Part shown: positions 11,706-22,856 of the stretch, piece by piece
How positions within the stretch are numbered: the stretch's first letter is position 1
Layout of the letters: every line of letters starts with the position of its first letter
DNA from: Cryptomeria japonica
Lineage: Eukaryota > Streptophyta > Pinopsida > Cupressales > Cupressaceae
DNA length: 64,000 bases
Direction of reading: 5' to 3'
Assembly (NCBI RefSeq): GCF_030272615.1
Contig: NC_081407.1
Coordinates: 154,951,548 to 155,015,547, forward strand
The notes under the pieces: model-generated
What the model saw: only the letters and a program-made list of their open reading frames with translations
What the model was told of the DNA's origin: nothing
Database searches by the model: none
Position numbers and translations under genes: made by a program

Positions 11706-12107
11706 TGTTAGAATTGACTATGAAGGTAGCCACCCAAGATTTAGAGGCCAAATGAAAAGCACAACAACAATGAATGGGTTACATAGGAGACCCCTTGGTT
11801 ATATAGTCAAGGTGAGAACATAAAAGTGCATAAGATTATGTCAAGTGTATTATTGTTATGAAATGAGACAAAAAGTGACAACCTATCATCCCACCTAAAG
11901 TGAAAAAGTGATCACATGATAACACTACTAAAGGTGGATCACTGACCAAAGGTGGAAAAGTGCAACCATGAAAGGTGTATATGATAATGTGATAAAAATA
12001 TTAAAGGTGGAGACACCACATAAAGTGGAAATGCTCCAACAACTCCTACGTGGTTCCCTAAGTAAGCTTAAGTGATGTGTAATTAGGACCTATGTGAGAA
12101 ATAACCA
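11706..12107 (-). repeat. 5' LTR of copia element B
   Basis: Direct repeat of 8240-8731, lacking one internal segment of about 90 bases. It is bounded at 11706 by the PBS; the outer end at about 12107 is judged from where similarity stops. Confidence 0.8.
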
Positions 12108-12765
12108 AGGCAAAATACCTTCATTACACCAATAGAAGGAAAACATGCTACCAAAGACAACTTCCATTGGAGCATTTGCCAACGAAAGAGTGGCAAGACC
12201 CCCCAATGTAGAAAAGGGAAGCAACAAGCAAAGCAAACCATCATAACCCATTTTGGCATAGGGCAAGCCTTATGCTTCCACGGATCATATCCACATCACA
12301 CCAAGAAACCCCTATAGGAAGAAGCAATGCTTCTACAACCCTATAAACGATTCCATAAGGCAAAAGAAGAGACCCATCGATAGAACGGGGTTCCCAACTA
12401 GATATCTTGCCATCAACCACTGAAGTGATCACAAAAACACCTTTTGCTCCACCTTTGCACACCCCAACAAATTGGGCAAAAAAAATCACAACAACCCCAA
12501 CGTCAGGAGCCCAGTCTCAACAACCACCATACTCCAGTGCATAAATAGGAAAGATTGAATCCTATGCATCCATCAGATCATAATCCTTCACTTCATCTTC
12601 ATCACCATCCGCCTCTTCTCTAGAAACCCTAGGACCTTCGCTGCTCCTGCTTACATACTCCATAGTTCATTCGAATAAATTCTTCCCATTAAACTTTATG
12701 GTTTAAACCAAGGATGTAGACACCATAGGTAAGAAGCCTCACCATTTCTCGAAGGTTTTCCCCAA
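12108..12765 (-). other. Unassigned sequence with short minus-strand open frames
   Basis: On the minus strand an ATG at about 12663 opens an acidic stretch (REEADGDEDEVKDYDLMDA) that soon hits a stop. A further open frame (12489-12241) follows. I do not recognise either. It could be the left part of the region disrupted by element B at 12107/8240. Confidence 0.3.
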
Positions 12766-13985
12766 GATAATGTTGCCATTTGGTGGAATTGGTTATGTGT
12801 TGCATTAATGTTTTGTCATTGATGTCAACACTAGCCGTTTGGATGCTTTACTGACACCCTTCTGGTCCTGGTAGGTTAAGTGGTTTCTAGTTAACTTGGA
12901 TCCGGTATGATCTGGTATAGTCTGGTGATGGAATTGGCTTGTTCATGATACTTATACTCATATTTTGGTCAATTGGTTTTGGTCTGGTGATTGGATGCTA
13001 TCTTGCTAGCTTAGAAGATTGGTTTATGGTTCCGACAAGGGTTTCACCGACAGAGCTTTTGATAGAGATCTTTGATGAAATTGCATAAGTGGTGTTGGTG
13101 TAGCTTCTGATGGAGTTTCAGGATGCTGTTGGTGATCATGTTCGAGATTTGGCAGTTGGAGATCATTGCTGAAGTGTGTGGACCTATACTTGGTCCTGGT
13201 TGATCTAGGTTATGGACCGACTTTAATGTAACGTGTGGATAAGACCTATTGATGTATTTTCGGGATGTCTTACGTGTTGATATTACTTGTTCGGTCTAAG
13301 GCCGACATGGTTTGTAATTATGTAATTGGTTTATTGTCTGGTGGCTGACCTAATTGTTTATGGTCGAGGGTTTGTATAAATAAATGTAAGATCTCATTGT
13401 AGATCATCATGGTTAATTTAAGAGGTCATAGTCAAAGAATTTAATGTGCGAATAAATGTAATATCATTCAGGCAGAGGAGTTGGTCAATCATTGGAGATC
13501 GAATTGAGTTTATGTAAGAGGATTTAGTCCTCTAGTATTGAGCTTAACTGAAACTGTACTCCGACATAGGAGATGTTATCTTTTGTAGTTCAACACTTCT
13601 CCAGATTGTAGTCTGGATTTATATGTAGTCAGTGAGGCTCCTTTTGTGATGAGCAGTGTGCTCTAGGCTATTGGCCTTCCTGCAAGTGCAGACCCCTTCA
13701 TTGTAATTCACATACTTACTGCAAAAGTATTATCTGACTGTGGGTAGGCTTCCCACCGTGGTTTTTCCCTTTATCGATTTTTTCATGTACAAATGTTGGT
13801 GTTGTGTGGATGGATTTTATTATGTGATTATTGCTTATGCTTAATTGATTAACTGCTATTCTGGTAATATTGTTTTGGGTTCCGGTATTAAAGTTTTAAT
13901 TGCTGAATGTTCCTGTAATCTGAGACAACTGATTCACCCCCCCCTCTTAGTTGCCTTCCGGTTATCTGAACTGTCTAACAGATAA
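12766..13985 (+). mobile_element. Solo LTR A with TSD GATAA
   Basis: A 1,210-bp LTR starts with TGTTGCCATT (12771) and ends with TGTCTAACA (13980). It is flanked on both sides by GATAA (12766-12770 and 13981-13985), the 5-bp duplication made by LTR-retrotransposon integrase. A TATA-like tataaataaatg sits at about 13375. Near its end is a CCCCCCCC tract (attcacc...ctcttagttg), a signature often seen at the end of plant copia LTRs. No PBS or internal sequence follows, so it arose by recombination between two LTRs. Confidence 0.88.
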
Positions 13986-14311
13986 AACATGCTCCATTGT
14001 TTACACAATAGAGATGAACCCGTAGAGAAAGATCATTCCCAATCTAATGTTATTGTTGATATTACTAAATATATCCTTTTTAAGAGAATGTGCAATTAAT
14101 TAATCTACTTTGGTAATCTTACCTCATGTCTTTATGCAATGGTAGGTGCTGTAGCAAAAAAGGAGGGGCGAGCTTAAAATAAGCAACCACTGCTTATTAG
14201 AAAAAGAGACATGTAGGTTTACTATTTTTTTTCTTCTCCTTTTTATTTGCCTTTAATTTTGTCATAAGGAGCAAATATCATTAACCAGGGGCCACTAGCT
14301 CCACAAATTGC
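13986..14311. other. Intergenic sequence, nothing recognised
   Basis: AT-rich sequence between the solo LTR and the tandem duplication upstream of the host gene. Confidence 0.5.
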
Positions 14312-14496
14312 TGGTAAAAAAGTTAAATAGTAATTAACCAAAATAAACTAAAGACCCTTAGTTTTGAAAATCTTTCTCCAGATTGATATTATTATTATTA
14401 ATGGTAAAACAGTTAAATAGTGATTAACCAAAATAAACTAAAGAGCCATGCCCTTAGTTTTGAAAATCTTTCTCCAGATTGATATTATTATTATTT
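14312..14496. repeat. Tandem duplication of about 90 bp upstream of host gene
   Basis: Copies at 14312-14400 and 14402-14496 both run from tggtaaaa-agttaaatag through accaaaataaactaaag and tcttagttttgaaaatc-type sequence to tccagattgatattattatt. They differ by a few substitutions and a short indel. They lie about 110 bases upstream of the TATA-like element of the gene at 14803. Confidence 0.9.
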
Positions 14497-14603
14497 ATCT
14501 GTAAGTTTTTGAAGTGAATATGTACGTTGGACATAAAGGAGAAACAAAACAGACGAAGGACAAGTCCCGTAGGCGAATTACCTTCTTAGGGCTCTCCGGG
14601 CTT

Positions 14604-14617
14604 TTTATATTTTATAA
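14604..14617 (+). promoter_or_regulatory. TATA-like element of the host gene
   Basis: TTTATATTTTATAA lies about 190 bases ahead of the chosen ATG at 14803, a normal spacing for a plant core promoter with a leader of about 150 bases. This is inference from position and sequence only. Confidence 0.45.
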
Positions 14618-14802
14618 ACGTCAAATCTACCGAACGCGGTCATCCTAACATCTTTTGTTTCTTGTTTTACTCTGTTCACCAGATTTGCGTAATAAATTGG
14701 TTGATGTTGCTCCACGGTAAAGAAGCGTGTTTAAATTCTTAAGCCTGTTGACTGTAAAATCTGAGCCCTGTAGATGTAATAGGATGCGTGACGAAGTTGG
14801 TT

Positions 14803-15600
14803 ATGGCTTCTCCGGAGATCATTAACGTTTCAGACGATTCTATTGACTCAACAATATCAATCCGAAACAGTGAAATAGAGAATGGAATAAATCCGTTGAT
14901 GCAGTCTTATTGCGGTGTGCCAGCAGGCAGTAGAGGTGAAGGTCTGCCATATGCTCCACAGGGATGGCCAAATCCGGAGGATAAGTGGGGATGGCAGGTA
15001 GGCAAAAGAACAAATCTAAATGGCAGCTGGAGAGACAGATATTTAATTCTGCCTAAATCGGTGTCGGAAGGCCGTAGAGCCATCCGATTTCAAAGCAAAC
15101 TTGAGGTTATAAAGTATTTGACAGAAACATTCCCAGGTTTAGATCTAGAAAAGTTCTTTGCTTCTTTCCAATGGCTGGTGCCTGCATACTTTCCTGACCA
15201 GATGCCCACAAAAAGTAATAACGAAGAAGAAGTGGCTAGTGGAAATCCCAACTTTTCTAATACCATTGCCGTGGATCGTGAGAAGGGGAGAATCGTTCCT
15301 GATTTGCGCTGTTTACCTGCTGATAGAAGAGCTTTGACGGTTGAGAAGGAGGTTAACCAGGCCCTTCACATGTTAAGACGGTTACAAGAAAGAGAATACA
15401 TCGCTGCACGAGATAAATTGCTTGCTCAGAAGGATTTACTTGTTACCTTCTTGCAGCCCACAAATGGTAGTCTCTCTTCATCCGCTCTGGAGAAAGCATA
15501 TGAGAAAGAACTTGAAAGATTTCGAAACATGCTGGTAATTGCAAAAGGATTTGGTAACACCTCCCGGGAGTTTCTGCAACATCGCTTTCCGAAAGGTTGA
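14803..15600 (+). CDS. Intact plant protein with MBD-like / DUF7081-like domain
   Basis: This is the only uninterrupted, non-transposon ORF of good length in the window: 265 codons from ATG (14803) to TGA. The frame is open for five further codons upstream but without an ATG. Residues about 45-125 hold a compact Trp-rich domain: GLPYAPQGWPNPEDKWGW, then WRDRYL, a basic loop, RFQSKLEVIKYL and FFASFQW. The order Trp-rich start, basic loop, RF-x-SK-xx-xx-YL is reminiscent of methyl-CpG-binding-type folds and of the plant domain called DUF7081; I recall this resemblance and have not checked it. Residues about 175-245 are highly charged and likely helical or coiled coil. No signal peptide or membrane segment is seen, so a nuclear or cytosolic protein is likely. 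The function is unknown. It has no visible intron, so an intronless gene or a recent retrocopy are both possible; no poly(A) tract follows the stop. Confidence 0.75.
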   Translation: MASPEIINVSDDSIDSTISIRNSEIENGINPLMQSYCGVPAGSRGEGLPYAPQGWPNPEDKWGWQVGKRTNLNGSWRDRYLILPKSVSEGRRAIRFQSKLEVIKYLTETFPGLDLEKFFASFQWLVPAYFPDQMPTKSNNEEEVASGNPNFSNTIAVDREKGRIVPDLRCLPADRRALTVEKEVNQALHMLRRLQEREYIAARDKLLAQKDLLVTFLQPTNGSLSSSALEKAYEKELERFRNMLVIAKGFGNTSREFLQHRFPKG

Positions 15601-16318
15601 GTGAAATACTTAAAAAAAGAAGAAGAAGTTATTTTCCATTTTGAAAATGATTCCAATAGAATATAGAAATTTTAACTTTAGTCATGATTTAGAAGCGGAA
15701 GTGATTTATTTATGTTCACTGAGGATCATGGAGTTATCAACATGGAGTGGAAATGATTTGCTTATAATCACCGCGGTTGATGGAATTGGCAAATTTAACA
15801 TATAATATTTTAGATATTGGTTTTTTTTAACTATAGGGAGAATTTTAATCCTCAATTCATCACTAATTTGAATTTTCTATGTTCTCAGTCATGTATATGG
15901 TTAATAATCTCAAGACAAGGAGGAATGTAACGGGGAGGAATGTAAACGTAATCAACCATTTTGGACTGTTCGTATTTTAGCCTGTCCCTACTGGCAAAGC
16001 TTTTGGTTAAGGGTGTTTCTTAGCACTGTATGGCAAAGCTTCTGGGGTGAGGGTATGCCTTATAATCATTTTAGGTTATGATCATTAAGTAGTTGATAAA
16101 CAAGACAGCACAACCATTGTGATTATGCTTTTCGCATGTGGTTGTAATGTGTTGCAACCACAATGAATTGAAGGTCAAAGTAATACATTAAAGAAAGACA
16201 AGACTTGGCTTGACTTAAACACATAAATTATTTCCCCATGATCACAGCAACTTCACTTCTCCCATTTGAATTTGTTTTGTACTATTTTAGATTCACTTTG
16301 GCTCTGTGCGCCACTTTT
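15601..16318. other. 3' flank of host gene, nothing else recognised
   Basis: AT-rich 3' flank and intergenic sequence. Two short similar phrases (ggcaaagcttttggttaagggt and ggcaaagcttctggggtgaggg, about 15996 and 16033) form a small tandem duplication. Confidence 0.5.
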
Positions 16319-17095
16319 TGATGGGGTTGTGAAGGATCCGTGAGATGTACTTCTGTTCTAAATGTGTTGTATGCGTGGAGAAGCAAAATGAAGACAGGAG
16401 GTCTACACAGAATAATACGATAGTTGGAATTGTTTTATTAATTTGTGTTCTCTAAATGACATACTGTCAAGGGGGGTGTATGGCTGTGTATTTACTCTTA
16501 TTTATCCCATTTTGCTCTCCTATCTATATATGTTATAAATCTGCATTTATAAATTACATTTTTGTGAAGGCAAATGCTGTTATGGATGTTGAACCGGTTG
16601 GGCTTTCATGTGTGATGCTTCATCTCTTGACGGTTACAATTCTGGTTGTGTGCTTTGCTGAAGTGGTGTGTTGTGAAATGACTCCATACATTGTGGAAGA
16701 TGGTTGTGTAGAGGTCTAAGATCTTGTGCGATGTTCTGTTTTGAGTTTTCGATTGTGCACATTTTGTGCGCTAATGCGTGTAGGTGCAGACATGGCATGG
16801 AACATTGTTAGTTGTTTGTGGAGCTATACTACTTGGGCCCTAGTGCTACAGAGATGGTGCATGATGCAAAGGGTCTTTCTTGACTTGTATGATATCTCTT
16901 GAGATGTGTGGTATGGTTCCAAGTGCTATACAAGGGGAGCATAAAATAAGGAGCTGCACGCATTCTTGGAGTTGTGCAATGGCACGTGGTGCAAGGAGTG
17001 GAGTGCAGGGTTGTGCACTATTATGTAGGTGACCAAAGTTGGCATGTGCATGCTTGTGTGGTAGCATGGATCATTTGCCCTTTCTTGAATGACAA
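16319..17095 (-). repeat. 3' LTR of element C
   Basis: Similar to 18497-19580 from the opening tga...gatcc through gagaagcaa--atgaagacaggaggtct and down to gtgcactattatgtaggtgac. The open frame at 16456-16719 is simply LTR sequence. Confidence 0.65.
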
Positions 17096-17298
17096 TTAGC
17101 TTGATTGTGCTAAATGATACTTGTGCGATTTGGTGTGGAGATTGTTCGCAATGTTTGACTCATGGGACCACTAAAAAATTCTGTATCTCTTATTGCTGAC
17201 TGATATGGTGATGCTTTGGGGATTCACTATGGAAACACCTTGGTGGTGGTGCAAGTAGAGATGACTAAAGATTGTCATTGGAATTAATAGGTGTGACA

Positions 17299-18495
17299 TC
17301 ACATACTAGGTCCTTGTAGGAAGGATGCATAGCATATGACAACTGGTATTGACGCATGACACATAGCTTTGGTACTGCTAGAGTTGATCCACCTCAAACT
17401 ATAAGGCTGTAGATGAGGCATGGTTGGTAAATTTATGCATGTAATTCTAGCTTTAGAAATGAAGTTCTTCATGCTATTGCCATCAACAAGAAAAATCAAT
17501 TGCTCCCCTTTTATTGACGTTTGTGAATGGAATACGGCCTTTGCTTTAGCATTTGACATAGATACTGTGGTTGCTTTGCACAGATTGGTAGCCTCAGGGT
17601 CTGTATTCTTCACTTCTGATTTGTGGGAACCCCTTGCTTCTACATGTGCCGACAAGTTCTTTGTTGCATGACATTTTGTGGTGGAGTGGTTGTTGAATTT
17701 ATGATAATTGTATTGTTTTCTTGTTTTGGATGTTTTGGTCTTGTTCAAAGAAGACGTTCTTCTTGGTGTGGGCGATTTATTCCATTCGCCCTTTAGTCTT
17801 GACTCCTCAATGATTGTTGTATCGTTACAAGCAATTTTAGATTGGACTAAATGAATGGGCATAGGTAGTTGCAACACTTGAGGACTGTATGCTACCCTAA
17901 CTCAAGTGTGCAACTTTGCATATAGGTCATTTAAAGCATAGATGTAGACGTGAACTGACTGGTCATATCTTTGCCATAGTTGTTGCCATTGAATATATTA
18001 GTCGCCATAGACATTCTCAAGATAGTATTTATCCTTGAATGCTTCTAGTTAGTTTTTCTAGGTTGATTCAAATCTTCCTTCTGTTTGGCTTTCCCCCTAG
18101 AGTACATAGGCTTGCCACCTTGCTACCACTCCTTAATGTGTGAAAAGGCATTTAGAATTGCAAAACATATGACTTTAATTAATCTAACTTGTTATCTACT
18201 GCATCTGCATCTATTGGCAAACATGACCTTTGAAAGCTTTACTTGACAATTAAATTGATATAACCACCTATTTGATGACTTTACCAAACTAAATGAATAG
18301 AAATATCTTTTGTTCTTTAAGAGTCTTTGCAATTCCATCTTTGATTGTCATGTAGATTGCATCTCGCTCTTTCACCATTTGAATGCATTTGAAATGACTT
18401 GGAAGGTAAATAAATGGATCTTGAGATTTATGCCAAAGTTTAGATACTCCAATCTCATTTGGTGGGACATGCAAGATGAACCATTCTGATACCAA
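17299..18495 (-). pseudogene. Gypsy gag-protease remnant of element C
   Basis: The minus strand keeps a broken gag from about 18495 and a clearer 192-codon frame at 17877-17299. The latter has a degenerate zinc knuckle region (YNYHKFNNHSTTKC; the first Cys is lost) and, after a Ser/Lys-rich linker, the aspartic protease start LIFLVDGNSMKNFIS followed by CHASIPVVICYASFLQ. Gypsy proteases normally have D-S-G at the active site; here it reads D-G-N, which would be inactive. Gag and protease would package and process the element. The reading ends at the LTR without RT. Confidence 0.75.
18481..18494 (-). other. Primer-binding site of element C (tRNA-iMet type)
   Basis: On the minus strand TGGTATCAGAATGG follows the end of the 5' LTR with a 2-base spacer. 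The first ten bases match the usual plant initiator-Met PBS. Confidence 0.8.
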
Positions 18496-18496
18496 A

Positions 18497-19580
18497 TGAT
18501 TTAGATCCTAGGTGGTCTAGGGGACAACCTGAACGTACTACATTGGACCTAGATGTTTTGTATGTGTGCAGAAGCAATATAGAGACAAGAGGTCTAAAAA
18601 GAGAAGAATACAAAAATTGGAATAAATCGTTTTATTAATCTGCATAATTTTCATGGTGTTCTCTTGATGGAGATCTATGGTTGTTATTTACTCCTATCTA
18701 TCCTATTTTGGTTTCCTATGTGTTTATGGTTGTTATGGTTGTTGGATTGGTTTGGTTTCCATGTCTAATGCTTGTTCTCCTGATAGTCAGAATTTTGGTC
18801 ATGCAATGGCTTCAAAGGTGTACAAGATTGTTGCTGAGAGGTTTGAGACGTTGCACTGCATTTTGCACTAAGTTTAAGACTCTGTGCTATGACTGCACTA
18901 ACTCATGAGGTTGTACATGTGGTGTGGAACTTAAACATATTTGTTTTTGGAGTTGTGCAACATGGTTCCTAGCATTATACAGACAGCATCTGTCTAAGGG
19001 TTGTGCACGATTGTATGATATCTCTTTAAATGGAGAACATGGTTCCAAGCACTATGCAAGTGGCATATGAAGCAAGGAGTTGTGTGCAAGTGCATGACAT
19101 GGTTCTGGGCATTGCACTTATGGCACACAGTGCAAGGAGTTGCATGTAGGGTTCTGCACTACTGCTGGCACACTCTGGATTGTTGCTTACAGATTTTAGA
19201 TATTGTGTGACGTTCTACTCAGAATTTTGGTCTTTGTGTTTTGTGTATGCTATTGCACATAGGTGCAGATGTGCAAATCTTAGACAAATTTGTTTGTGGA
19301 GCTGTGTAGCATGGTTCTTGGCATTGCTTGAATGACATATGATACAAAGGGCAGTGCACAAGCTGTATGATATCTTTTGAAATGTGCAGCATGGTTCCAA
19401 GTGCTGTGTAAGTGGTGCATGAAGTAAGGAACTACGTGCAAATGCATGACATGGTTACTGGCTTTGTGTATATGGAGCTGCATGGGGGATTGTGCACTGC
19501 TGTGTAGGTGACTGAGCTTAGCATACGCTTTTGTGGCTACATGTGGGATATGGCATATATCCTTGCTGGCCATGCAGGAA
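18497..19580 (-). repeat. 5' LTR of element C with internal duplication
   Basis: Direct repeat of the lower LTR, bounded inside by the PBS. Two similar blocks (about 18800-19160 and 19190-19560) show that part of the LTR was tandemly duplicated after or before insertion. Confidence 0.65.
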
Positions 19581-20540
19581 CTTAAATATTAATAATGATG
19601 TAAGTGGATAGCGAATTTTCTGCTGCGAGTCTAGGAAAGTGCTTTGATCCCATTTGAAATCTGAGAATAAAACTGAATTGTAATCTGGAAATAGGTAGAA
19701 ATTTGCTAAAAAATTTCATTGCTATAATTTGAAACTAAACTGAAAATTTTGAAAACAGTATTTGCATAAAGTTCTGAAGTAAAAGGTTTTGAGATCTATG
19801 GGAAAACTAATCTCCAAATTAACTTTCTGATATAAAAAGCAATGAAACCTGCTTCTATTGCCACCAGTAATCAGAACAGTCCAAACTCTTAACTGAGTCA
19901 CTCTCCATTCTGCAGACAACTGACATTCGAAGTGTAAAGTGTTGGTACAAACAGATTACACAATTTTCATAAAACAATAATCTGTTTATTACGGTAAGTC
20001 TTGCCATGCTTACAGAAAGGGAAACTTCATTCCTTGCTGTATCTTCCTTTTGCACTCTTTTTTATTTATTCTCCAAAAACAGTCCATATCCTTTTTGATA
20101 CATTTATCTAGGATTTCCATTCCAATTATTGATGTAGCAACATTTCTTTAAAGAAGGTGATTAAATTGTACAAAATGTTTCATAGTAACATAGCTTTTCC
20201 TTTCCGTACTTAAGAAAAAATAAAGGTATGTGCATGTCAGCTTTGGAAACTTGTTAGCTGACTTGCATCATGCTTATAAAGAATTAGGCAAGCAACAAGT
20301 ATCATTGCACAAGTCGCCACAACAAATATCATTATACAATATAAGATCATAATGATATGGAAAATTTTCCATCAGCTGGATTTTAAATCTGGAGTATAGC
20401 ATAAGTTCTTATTTCCATGGAAAGGCATTCAGTGTTTATAACATCCAGAGGTCAGCATATGAATCATAACAACCAAATCATGCATAACATTGAGAGTATA
20501 ATATAGTAGGAAGAATTTAAACTGAAATAAGAGTCATCTA
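19581..20540. other. Intergenic AT-rich sequence, nothing recognised
   Basis: No protein motif, terminal repeat or tandem array supported. Confidence 0.5.
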
Positions 20541-20545
20541 CTTCT

Positions 20546-21528
20546 TGTTAAGATTTAGGTGACATTAACCTTGTAAATCCCTGTATTAATTATTTTCCTA
20601 ATGTTTTTTGTAAATCACCTCTAAGATGAAACTGTTTCAACAATAGCGGTAAAAGTTCTCATGTAAAGACATAGTTACAGTTACTGTTTGGACTTTGGGA
20701 AAAGGACAAAATAACTAGGTGTCCCATTTGGAATCTTCCATTTTGGGTTGTTGGGACACATGTTAGATGCTATAAGAGCATCTATGACAGCTATGACAGA
20801 TGTGATAATGTTCTATGATGGCATCTATGACAAAATATTGCTATGTTGGTCCTTGGGTGCCCAATTTGGTGAGCTGCTTTATGACAATTGTAAGAGCATC
20901 TATAAGTGGCTATTTTTAGCTACATACGTGATTCCGAGATGGTGTGTTGTATGCATTTTAATCATTGTATTTTGGAACCTTGTTTTGACCCATGGTAATG
21001 TTCTATAGTGGTATTTTGGGCCTTTGTAAGTCTATATGTTGAGGGCTTGAGATGGAGACATTATGGGAGTTCATTTGTGTACATAGGTGCTACTGGATTG
21101 AAGGTTGAAGAGGAGAAGGAATGAAGTATTGTATGTAATCTCTTTTTCATGAAGATAATACAAGCATTGGCCTCTCTTTTTGGTGGAGTTTTTTCGTGAA
21201 AGGGTTTCTCCACACGTATCCTGTGCTGTGAGATGTTTGTCTTGTGTTGCTGATTTATACTTTGTAATTGCTGCTATATTATGGTGAAGTAATGTTCATC
21301 CCATGATGTTTTATGTTCATCAAAGATAGATTTATTAAGCATGTTAAAGTTGTGATGTTTGGCATAACAAAGAAGATGAATATCTTAGTGGTTTTCTGTA
21401 TTAAGTCAACTTAATTTTTAGATTTGCATACAATTGTAGATTTTCATTGGCTATAGTCTAAGCATTTAATCTCATCAATTTTTTTATTGAATTAGAGATT
21501 TCCAACAATTTCTAGTAACTTCCCAACA
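20546..21528 (+). repeat. 5' LTR of element D
   Basis: Starts TGTTAAGATTTAGGTG and ends CTTCCCAACA. It matches 26417-27382 along its length, for example tcccatttggaat-ttccattttgg and ttatgacaattgtaagag. Confidence 0.92.
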
Positions 21529-21530
21529 TT

Positions 21531-21540
21531 TGGTACCAGA
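21531..21540 (+). other. Primer-binding site of element D
   Basis: TGGTACCAGA follows the LTR end by 2 bases. It differs by one base from the plant tRNA-iMet PBS consensus. Confidence 0.8.
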
Positions 21541-21766
21541 GTTTCAAGGGTTTCTATGGTTTGCATGTGTTTTCATATGCATGTAAGTTGCATGTGCTTC
21601 ATGCCAATTTCCATGGTGTTTAAGGTTTTGGGTATTCCTTTGTTTTGGTTTCTTAGCATGACAAACTTGTGGGAATCGCTTAGAAGGAATTGAGAATTAT
21701 TGGTGGCTTGTGGATTGTAGTGAATGTTCTGTATGTTAACATTGTTTTGAAGATTTGTGAGAATGG

Positions 21767-22856
21767 AAGCCTGTAATGTCCCCACTTTGAAATAAATTAT
21801 AATAATAAATGATAATAATAAAATTAAAATATTTAAAATTAAATTAAAATATAAAATAATATAATTAAATATGATTAATTAAAAATTAATGAAAAGTCAA
21901 AAGACATGAAAGGAAAAGTTGTGACTCCCTCAACAATGAGATATAAAAGGGAGAAGAGAACCTCATATGAGAGGTGGGATAATTTGGAAATGAGAAGTGC
22001 AGATCTGATTTAAATAATAAGTGCAGATCTGATTTAAATAATAAGTGCAGATCTGATTATGAGAGGTTGTGTCCCTTTCAAAGGGCAGAAATAATGAAGA
22101 GTTGCACTCTATCAAAGGGAATGGTGAAAGGGTGTGTCTCTTGCCAAAGGGCATACATGATGAAGAGGTGTGACCTCTCCTCACATTGAGAGATATAAAG
22201 GAAAGGAATCAAAAGCATCTAGTAGGATCACCATGGATCAGATCAGATCAGAACTGTTATTAAGTTACAGGCAGTAACATCCTTGTTCTTGGTGGTATGC
22301 ATGGGGATGTGTTTAATAAGTATGCTTAATATATGAAGCCCAATAATGTTCTTATGCAGAATTAATAGTGATACTAATATGGACTGCAATATGTATGACA
22401 GTCATACTTAAACTCATATATATATTCATAATACATAAGAAATATATATACTTATAGTCTAAATCATGTTATTACTTTCCGTATTTAAGAAGATGGGATT
22501 GAGATGTTTGAAAGAGGGGCAGTCTAAATCCAGGCAATAGGTTAAGTCCCAAGATAGGGTGGGGATCGGCGACCCATAAGCCTTGAGGGTATAGACCCAA
22601 GATGGGTAAGGGTTTGGATCTGTAAACTTTGAGGGAACCTATTGTAGATGGTCTCTAAGCGCTTTGGTAACATATGTAAACCCTTCTCCCTTAAAACTGA
22701 AGTAGTAGCAGGGTTTGATATCTATATTAAGAACTATGAATAATGAAATTAATTAGCTAATGAGGAAAATAGACAAGCACTTGTTAATAACTTATTGAAG
22801 AAAATCTATCAATTTTAGTATATTTAAATAGATCAGGCAGGGGACATTACAAAGCC
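21767..22856. mobile_element. Nested LTR unit E with TSD AAGCC
   Basis: A 1,080-bp unit starts with TGTAATGTCCCC (21772) and ends with its exact inverse GGGGACATTACA (22851). AAGCC is duplicated at 21767-21771 and 22852-22856. It has TATA-like motifs (gatataaaaggg at about 21941 and gatataaagg at about 22189) and no ORF or PBS, so it is most simply a solo LTR. The same terminus occurs at 45958, 59794 and 62933, marking one family in this window. It sits inside the internal region of D and is therefore younger. Confidence 0.88.
21996..22058. repeat. 24-bp tandem repeat within unit E
   Basis: gtgcagatctgatttaaata plus ata(a) is repeated almost three times. Confidence 0.9.

Larger units (their letters stand above)
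8240..12107 (-). mobile_element. Ty1/copia LTR retrotransposon B, internally deleted
   Basis: Direct repeats at 8240-8731 and 11706-12107 flank an internal region read on the minus strand: PBS, gag, zinc knuckle, part of protease. Integrase, RT and RNase H are absent. Both LTRs end (in minus sense) in GTCAATTCT-ACA, and a tRNA-iMet-type PBS abuts the upper LTR. The lower LTR carries an extra segment of roughly 90 bases. A clean TSD was not found, perhaps from decay, so the outer ends carry some uncertainty. It would be a non-autonomous or dead element. Confidence 0.85.
16319..19580 (-). mobile_element. Ty3/gypsy element C, gag-protease only
   Basis: Diverged direct repeats (about 16319-17095 and 18497-19580) flank a short internal region read on the minus strand. 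A PBS (TGGTATCAGA, tRNA-iMet type) lies just inside the upper LTR. The internal region has a decayed gag and protease and then reaches the lower LTR directly, so RT, RNase H and integrase are missing. The upper LTR is longer because a block of about 400 bases with phrases such as catggttccaag and gttgtgca is repeated inside it. Outer ends are approximate and no TSD could be assigned. Confidence 0.75.

Noticed and set aside
17420-17671. Plus-strand ORF opposite element C protease
   Set aside because: Antisense to the recognisable zinc-knuckle and protease frame.
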